64,000 nucleotides of DNA, taken from positions 1 through 64,000 of the forward strand of contig CAVYQF010000020.1 in assembly GCA_963770545.1 (NCBI GenBank). The letters are read 5' to 3'. Every line of letters starts with the position of its first letter. Within the stretch, counting starts at the first letter, position 1. This DNA is from RYN-230 sp963770545 (GTDB lineage Bacteria > Actinomycetota > Actinomycetes > Streptosporangiales > Streptosporangiaceae). This document shows, in pieces, positions 58,955 to 64,000 of the stretch. A program made the translations under genes and the position numbers. The notes beneath the pieces were generated by a model that had not been told where the DNA came from, ran no database searches, and worked only from the letters and a program-made list of their open reading frames with translations.

Positions 58955-59977
58955 GTGGGCCCCGTGACCGGCTGGCGGCGGGCGGCGGCCATCTCCGCGA
59001 TCGCTGTCGTGGTGGTGGCGGCCGTGGTGGTCACCCTCACCATCGGCCTGGGCTGGACCGGCAAGCCGACCGCCCACCCAACCCCGGAGCCCGCGCTGCC
59101 CAAGACCCCGCTGGCCATCCCGCCCCCGGCCACCGGTGCGTACTTCGGCGCCTGGGTCAACCCGACCATGTACGGCCAGCACGGTCACATCGGTGCGGTG
59201 AACGCCCTGCAGCAGCAGATCGGCCGGCGGCTGGACATCGTGCACACCTACCTCCGCCAGCCTGCGGAGTTCCCCACCGCCAGCGACCTGGCCTGGGTCC
59301 GCCAGGGCAGCATGCTCCTGGTCTCCTGGGCGCTGAACGACAGCAAAGGCATCGCGGCCGGTGAGTGGGACGCGTCGATCCGCCAGCGTGCGCGGGAGTT
59401 CAAGGCCCTCGGCCAGCCCATGTTCCTGGAGTGGCGCTGGGAGATGGACCGCCCGAACCTGCGCTTCGAGGTCGGCTCGCCTGCGGACTACATCGCGGCC
59501 TGGAAGCACATCCGGCTGATCTTCGCCGAGCAGCACGTCACCAACGTGGCCTGGGTGTGGTGCCCCACGGCCCGGGGATTCGCCAGCGGCAGCGCCCAGG
59601 CCTACTACCCGGGAAATAGCGAAGTGGACTGGGTATGCGCCGACGCCTATCCCAGACCCCGGTCGCGCGCGTCATTCGCGGCCATCATCGCGCCCTTCCT
59701 GACCTGGGCGGCCCGGCACCCGAAACCAATCATGATCGGCGAGTACGGGGTGCCGCAGAGTTATGGCGCGCCGCTTCGCAGGCAATGGCTGCTCGACGCC
59801 GAGCAGACCATTGTGCGTGACCGTCAGATCAAGGCTCTCCTCTATTTCGACTCCAACACCACCCAGACCTCCCCGGAGTCGAGTTTCGGGCTGGACGCCG
59901 GCCCCTTGGCCGCCTTTCGCGGCATAGCAGACAACCGCTATTTCAATCCGCGCGGCGTGCCGGTGAACCGGAACTGA
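58955..59977 (+). CDS. Secreted GH26-like glycoside hydrolase
   Basis: 340 residues from GTG 58955 (GGAG 4 bases upstream). An N-terminal membrane anchor/signal (AAAISAIAVVVVAAVVVTLTIGLGW) and a Pro-rich linker are followed by a GH26-type TIM barrel: YFGAWVNPTM, MFLEWRWEMDRPNLR (acid/base Glu, near 170), NVAWVWCP, VDWVCADAYP, and IMIGEYGVP (nucleophile Glu). GH26 enzymes cut beta-mannans or beta-1,3-xylans; here it may trim or degrade the polymer made by the cluster. Confidence 0.83.
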   Translation: MGPVTGWRRAAAISAIAVVVVAAVVVTLTIGLGWTGKPTAHPTPEPALPKTPLAIPPPATGAYFGAWVNPTMYGQHGHIGAVNALQQQIGRRLDIVHTYLRQPAEFPTASDLAWVRQGSMLLVSWALNDSKGIAAGEWDASIRQRAREFKALGQPMFLEWRWEMDRPNLRFEVGSPADYIAAWKHIRLIFAEQHVTNVAWVWCPTARGFASGSAQAYYPGNSEVDWVCADAYPRPRSRASFAAIIAPFLTWAARHPKPIMIGEYGVPQSYGAPLRRQWLLDAEQTIVRDRQIKALLYFDSNTTQTSPESSFGLDAGPLAAFRGIADNRYFNPRGVPVNRN

Positions 59978-59992
59978 CGAAGCGGCGGGAGA

Positions 59993-61264
59993 CTAGCCGC
60001 GCGTCCGCTCGGCGTAGCGGGTCAGCGGGGGCAGTAGCCAGGTGCTCACGTCACCCAGCCTGGCTCCGGCCTCCGCCGCCCCGTCGCCGGTGTACCGCGT
60101 GGCGATCTCGAGCAGGTACAGGGCCGCGACAAAGACCGCGCATCCCGGTCTGACCCCCAGCGGCCCGAGGGTCATCGGGGCGGTGAACAGGGCCGCCTCG
60201 GTGGCCGACTGTGCTCCTCCGGCACCGTTCCGCTCTACCGCTGCCTGCAGCTGATGGTGCAGGGCGTCGTAACCGATGGGCACGCCGCTCTCGAACCGTT
60301 CCCAGTCCCAGACGAGCACCTGGTCGCCGGAGGCGGCCATGTTCCACGGCGTCCAATCGCCGTGCCACGAGCCAAAGCCCACACCCGTCACGTCGGCCGT
60401 GGCCTGCAGATCGTCCATGACCCGCAGCAGCGCCGCGGCCGGCTCGCGATCCACGCACGCCTCCAGCCGCGAGCGCAGCGTGCGCCAGTAGGTGCTCCGG
60501 CCGACCACCTGCGTGGTGATTCCCTGCAGCGTGGCCAGCTCGACCATGGCGGAGGTCAGCATGGCCCGGCTCACGGCCCGGCCAGAGCCGACCAGCGGCG
60601 TCTGGACCAGGACCTCGTGTTCCCTCCACTGGCCGTGGTGCTGCAGCCGGGGCACCTGCAGGCGGGTCAGTCCGGCCGACGCGAGCACGTCCAGGGCGGC
60701 CGCCTCGGTCCGGACCAGCTCCCGGGTCAGGCCGGTGATGCCCACCTTCGCGAAGCCGAGCATCTCACCGCTGGGGCTGACCAACTCCAGCACTGGCTTG
60801 CGATTAGCCCGGGGCGGGCCGACCCGCAGGCTCACGACCAGGTCCCGGTCCAGGACCTTACGCAGGTATGCGGCCACGTCCGCGTCAGGGCCGTCCCCCG
60901 TCGGCCCGACCGTGATCCGGTGCGGCAGGACGTCGCCCAGGCCGAGCTGCGCCGCTGCTGCCAGACCGCGGAAGGCGAGCCGCCGGCCTCCGACGGCCGA
61001 CGCCTTGTAATGACGCAGCGCGGCCGCGGTCGCCCGGCGCGGCCTGCGGGGTACCAGCAGGACCGGCCGGGTCTCGTTGGGAACCAGGAGGAACTCGGTC
61101 GGGGTGGCGCCGCCCGCGGTCCGGTCGGGCCGGGCGCCCGTCCCCGGGGCCCCCCGCCCACGCCGCTCGATGCGGGCCGGCTCGGGCCACAGGATGGCCA
61201 GAGTGTCCCGCAGGTAGCCGCTGCGATCGGTTACCGCCCCGGCTGATTCCGTTACCGTGGCCAT
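59993..61264 (-). CDS. Phosphotransferase (APH/kinase-fold) protein
   Basis: 423 residues. The C-terminal half shows the APH-type catalytic loop WHGDWTPWNMA (about 296-306) and the metal-binding VLVWDWERF (DWE near 317); VQTPLVGSG and LLRVMDDLQATADVTG fit the family. The first 150 residues are specific to this group. It may phosphorylate a sugar or lipid-linked intermediate. The ATG lies 13 bases inside the 3' end of the upstream sulfotransferase gene, so the two genes overlap and are co-expressed. Confidence 0.8.
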   Translation of the reverse strand: MATVTESAGAVTDRSGYLRDTLAILWPEPARIERRGRGAPGTGARPDRTAGGATPTEFLLVPNETRPVLLVPRRPRRATAAALRHYKASAVGGRRLAFRGLAAAAQLGLGDVLPHRITVGPTGDGPDADVAAYLRKVLDRDLVVSLRVGPPRANRKPVLELVSPSGEMLGFAKVGITGLTRELVRTEAAALDVLASAGLTRLQVPRLQHHGQWREHEVLVQTPLVGSGRAVSRAMLTSAMVELATLQGITTQVVGRSTYWRTLRSRLEACVDREPAAALLRVMDDLQATADVTGVGFGSWHGDWTPWNMAASGDQVLVWDWERFESGVPIGYDALHHQLQAAVERNGAGGAQSATEAALFTAPMTLGPLGVRPGCAVFVAALYLLEIATRYTGDGAAEAGARLGDVSTWLLPPLTRYAERTRG

Positions 61265-62121
61265 GGCTGTGACCAGTCCAGCAGCTCGGCCAGCCGCTTG
61301 TTATGGGGGGCGAAGTGGTCCTCCAGCCTGCACTGCGTACCCGGGGCCAGGGGGGTGCCGGGGCGGGCATTGTGCTGCCCGAAGCTGGCCGGCTGGAAGG
61401 GCCGCAGGCCGAGGAAGCCGGTCAGTTCGTCGTACTCCTGCGCAGGCCGTTCGAAGAACGCCTCACTGTCCATGACGTGGACCTGCTCCCGGGGGAACAG
61501 CCCGAAGATCCGCTCGAGCTGATCCGCGTAGTGGCCGCGCCGGGTATAGGAATGGTGGCGGTGCGTGAAGCTCTCGTAGGCGGGATCGGCGCGCATCCGG
61601 TCGATCTCCCCGATCAGCCGGTCGTCCTCCAGGTCCAGTGCCTTCTCGAAGCTCTCCCACTCATAACCCCGGGCATACTCGTGCTTGTAGGCCGAGAAGG
61701 CGCGCTCTACGGGATCGCGCAGCATCACCACGAGCTTGACCCGGGGCAGATCGCGGGCCAGCCGCTCCATCGCGAACGGGTGGTACATGTAGTACCCGCT
61801 GGCCTCGAACGTCATCGGGCCGCCGTGGCGGGCCGTGGCGGCCTGGGCCACCCGGGCCACCGGGAAATGGCCCCGGTACCAGGTCAGGCCCCGGTAATAG
61901 TTCAGGTCGAAGAAGTTGATTCCCTTGTGGAATGCAGGCCGCACCACCTGCGGATGTGCCATCAGCGCCCGGAACAGCGACGTGGTACCGCATCGCTGGG
62001 CACCGATCATGATGAAGCCAGGCTGCAGCCGCAGCGGCGCCGTCGCCGTGCCCACCTGCAGATACGCGCGTCGGCCGGCCTTCCTGACCGGTTCGGGTGC
62101 TGCCTTGCGCACGGACGTCAT
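61252..62121 (-). CDS. Sulfotransferase-family protein
   Basis: 289 residues. FIMIGAQRCGTTSLFRALMAHPQV (about 36-59) is the PAPS P-loop; VKLVVMLRDPVERAFSAYKHEYARGYEWESF (near 127) is the 3'-phosphate region with Arg-Asp-Pro-x-x-R-x-x-S. The C-terminal half fits heparan-type sulfotransferases. ATG 62121 has GAGGTGGGGAAATC upstream. It overlaps the kinase-fold gene and follows the GT2 gene, supporting a role in sulfating the glycan that this group builds. Confidence 0.85.
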   Translation of the reverse strand: MTSVRKAAPEPVRKAGRRAYLQVGTATAPLRLQPGFIMIGAQRCGTTSLFRALMAHPQVVRPAFHKGINFFDLNYYRGLTWYRGHFPVARVAQAATARHGGPMTFEASGYYMYHPFAMERLARDLPRVKLVVMLRDPVERAFSAYKHEYARGYEWESFEKALDLEDDRLIGEIDRMRADPAYESFTHRHHSYTRRGHYADQLERIFGLFPREQVHVMDSEAFFERPAQEYDELTGFLGLRPFQPASFGQHNARPGTPLAPGTQCRLEDHFAPHNKRLAELLDWSQPWPR

Positions 62122-62159
62122 GATTTCCCCACCTCGTTTTCTTTCTCTCTGGCCACGAT

Positions 62160-63095
62160 CTAGGCCAGTCCCCGGCCGACCAGGCGGGCCGCCCGCAGCA
62201 CATGCCTGCGGTCCACCCTGGTCGCGATATGGGCCAGCGCCAGGTAGCCGTGCGGCGACGCAGGCCATCTGGCGATGGCGGCGGCGGCGTACCGCAGCGC
62301 CCGCCCGCGCTGGCCGAGCAGCGATCGCGAGAACGCGATCTGCCCGAGCAGGCGGGCGTGCCCGCGCGGCGACGCCGCGATCTCCGGATGCTTGTCCAGC
62401 AGGTATTCGAGGCCCGCGACGGTCACGGCGGCGTGGCCCGGCCACCAGGAACCGCCGTCTTTCCGGATATCGGCGAGCGGGCTGCGCACCGCCCCGATCC
62501 GGCCGACCCGGGCGACCCGGAGAATCCAGTCGTAGTCCTCGGCGTAGCCGTTCGGGATCTGCTCGTCGTACAGGCCCGCTTTGGCGAACACGTCCCGGCG
62601 CATGGCCAGCGTCGAGGAATGCAGTTCCTTGACCCGGTTGCGCAGCAGCAGCCGCTGGCTGATCCGCTCGGCGCGGGCCGGCCAGATGATGATCCGGCCG
62701 TCGGGCAGCATGAGCCGGATGCCCGAGCCCACCACGAGCAGGTCAGGCTGGTCGAGCAACCGCCCGATCTGGGCCCGGAGTTTGACCGGGTGCCACAAGT
62801 CGTCGTCGTCGCAGGTGGCGATGAACTCCCCCCTGGACTCGGCGAGCCCGGAGTTGCGCGCACCGGCGAGACCGGGCGTGCGGTGATTGGCGATCGCCCG
62901 GACCTGATGCTCCCCGGTGCCCAGGCTGGCCAGAGACGGGTCGGGTGGCTCCTGGTCAGCAACCACCAGGCACTCGATCCGGCCGGGGTAGGCCTGGCCG
63001 ACGATCGAGGAGACCGTCGCGCACACCAGGTCCGGCCGGCCGCGGGTCGGCACGATCACCGACACCAGCGGCCACCGCCCCGGGTCGCTGCTCAC
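62160..63095 (-). CDS. Family 2 glycosyltransferase
   Basis: 311 residues. SVIVPTRGRPDLVCATVSSIVGQ, GLAGARNSGLAESRGEFIATCDDDDLWHPVKL (DxD near 97) and GYAEDYDWILRVARVG mark a GT-A fold GT2 enzyme. It adds a sugar from a nucleotide-sugar donor to a polymer or lipid carrier in the cytoplasm. GTG 63095 overlaps the stop of the PAP2 gene upstream, so they are coupled. C-terminal Ala/Arg-rich helices may contact the membrane. Confidence 0.88.
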   Translation of the reverse strand: MSSDPGRWPLVSVIVPTRGRPDLVCATVSSIVGQAYPGRIECLVVADQEPPDPSLASLGTGEHQVRAIANHRTPGLAGARNSGLAESRGEFIATCDDDDLWHPVKLRAQIGRLLDQPDLLVVGSGIRLMLPDGRIIIWPARAERISQRLLLRNRVKELHSSTLAMRRDVFAKAGLYDEQIPNGYAEDYDWILRVARVGRIGAVRSPLADIRKDGGSWWPGHAAVTVAGLEYLLDKHPEIAASPRGHARLLGQIAFSRSLLGQRGRALRYAAAAIARWPASPHGYLALAHIATRVDRRHVLRAARLVGRGLA

Positions 63096-64000
63096 TGGCT
63101 CACCCGGGCCGCACCGGGCTGGGCCCCGTTCGGCGCCCCATTCGTGGCCCCGGCCGGCGACCCGTTCGACGCCGCGGGGTCCGCGGTCGCCGGGCCGACC
63201 GCGGCGACCTCCTCGGGGGTCCGTGCCGGGCCCATGATCAGCCGGGTGGCCAGGATGAACAGGGCCAGCAGCAAGATCCCGTAGAACCAGCCACTCAGCA
63301 CGTCGGTGGTCCAGTGCATGCCGAGGTAGACGCGGCTGTAGCCCTCGTTGAAGGCCAGCGCGGCTACCGCGGCCCCGGCCCAGATCGCGGTCACCCGGCG
63401 GCCGCTGAACTCACGCCACAGGAAGTAGGCGATCAGCCCGAAGAACACCACGGTGCGCTCGGAACCGCCGGAGGGGAAGACGCCATGCGGGAAATCAGGC
63501 GGCCCCACCCGGTGGGCGGCTACGTGAATGCCATGCGTCAGGTAGCGCTGCAGCACGGACAGCGTGACGAACGCGAACGCCGGCAGCCACTTGTACCGCC
63601 GCCAGGTGACCGCGAGGCACACGGCCGCCGCCACCACCGCCATCCGGGTCGACCAGGCGTTGCCCGTCTTGGTCAGGCTGGTCATCAGGCTCTTCCACGG
63701 GTGGATCCGGTGCCCGGCCACCCAGTGGTAGATGGGCTTGTCGATGGACGGGCCCCCGTGCACCACAAGCTGCCCGAGCAGGGCCATGATCCCGAAGATC
63801 ACGACGCCCCCGACGATGATGACCCCGAGGAAGATCAGGGCTTGCCGGACTGCCCCCCGGACAGTCGGGCTCCCATCCGTGTCGTCGAGGGCCCGGCCGT
63901 ATCCCAGCCACGGCAGCCGGCCATGCCTCGGCCCGGCGGGCGCGGCGCGCACCTGGCGGGCCAGCAGCGCTGCCACCCCCAAGATGACGGCCAGCCCCAC
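63092..64000 (-). CDS. PAP2-superfamily membrane phosphatase (N-terminus beyond window)
   Basis: At least 302 residues visible. About six membrane helices; motif 3 is intact (SRVYLGMHWTTDVLSGW), but motif 2 reads FPSGGSER instead of PSGH, and the Lys/Arg-Pro motif 1 is only partly present (HRVGPPDFP). PAP2 enzymes remove phosphate from undecaprenyl or phosphatidic lipids; the change at the first catalytic His may mean altered or lost activity. The C-terminus is Ala/Asn/Gly-rich. It is coupled to the GT2 gene. Confidence 0.82.
   Translation of the reverse strand: MGLAVILGVAALLARQVRAAPAGPRHGRLPWLGYGRALDDTDGSPTVRGAVRQALIFLGVIIVGGVVIFGIMALLGQLVVHGGPSIDKPIYHWVAGHRIHPWKSLMTSLTKTGNAWSTRMAVVAAAVCLAVTWRRYKWLPAFAFVTLSVLQRYLTHGIHVAAHRVGPPDFPHGVFPSGGSERTVVFFGLIAYFLWREFSGRRVTAIWAGAAVAALAFNEGYSRVYLGMHWTTDVLSGWFYGILLLALFILATRLIMGPARTPEEVAAVGPATADPAASNGSPAGATNGAPNGAQPGAARVSQ

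Overview
The window is about 64 kb of very GC-rich DNA (roughly 70%). It has GTG and even CTG start codons, SARP/AfsR, ECF sigma, HxlR, DUF3618, DUF1707 and MmpL families, and several promoters abutting the start codon (leaderless mRNAs). This points to an actinomycete chromosome, plausibly a Streptosporangiales- or Catenulisporales-like soil organism; the genus cannot be fixed from sequence alone. No tRNA, rRNA, CRISPR array, integrase or transposase was seen. The window looks like chromosomal accessory sequence rich in regulators, small catabolic modules and secreted proteins. || 0-4.2 kb: a Nudix end, a frameshifted carboxymuconolactone decarboxylase, and a carbohydrate/polyol module (two SDR dehydrogenases, a class II aldolase, a DeoR repressor) with a shared TGTAACG element at both promoters. 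4.2-7.6 kb: a cell-envelope cluster (unknown membrane protein, Act-holin-like protein, DUF3618 protein, YihY/BrkB) with translational coupling. 7.7-12.1 kb: a TetR regulator, a secreted beta-helix protein, a membrane protein, a LysR regulator. 12.3-15.5 kb: a 1062-residue fusion of a ferritin-like domain, two CDGSH centres, a Fer4_19-type ferredoxin domain and a globin-like domain. 15.6-20 kb: HxlR, then an operon of tautomerase, BKACE (DUF849), crotonase and CaiB-type CoA-transferase. 20-24.3 kb: a structured leader ending in six T, a fatty-acid desaturase, an MmpL transporter, and a frameshifted anti-sigma-like ATPase. 24.5-34.8 kb: an AfsR-type SARP with a candidate self-binding site, DUF488, DUF885, NERD, a shortened sigma factor lacking region 2 with its membrane partner, TetR, DUF998 and a PatA-like acyltransferase. 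35-42 kb: a sulfotransferase, a SWIM-SNF2 helicase, a RodZ-like HTH protein with a discoidin-like tail, and DUF1707. 42-46.4 kb: TetR and O-methyltransferase facing a 24-bp perfect palindrome, then IclR (PcaR/PobR type) divergent from a TfdB-like phenol hydroxylase. 46.7-51.6 kb: an HTH regulator divergent from a Clp-N protein, a GH18-like secreted protein, and a response-regulator-KaiC fusion. 51.6-54.2 kb: a dimethylglycine/sarcosine-type dehydrogenase. 54.3-64 kb: an ECF sigma factor with a membrane beta-propeller partner, then an envelope/exopolysaccharide-like cluster (secreted propeller-like protein, sulfotransferase with probable CTG start, GH26-like enzyme, kinase-fold protein, second sulfotransferase, GT2, PAP2). 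|| Two themes run through the window. First, many short tandem repeats (mostly 13-17 bp, often 15 bp so that reading frame is kept) sit inside and between genes. Second, palindromes are precisely placed between divergent genes. The strongest leads for new biology are the ferritin-CDGSH-globin fusion, the REC-KaiC fusion with altered catalytic glutamates, the duplicated near-perfect ~50-bp palindromic element at 10263 and 41340, and the leader/terminator RNA before the desaturase. All function statements come from reading motifs by eye; no database search was run.
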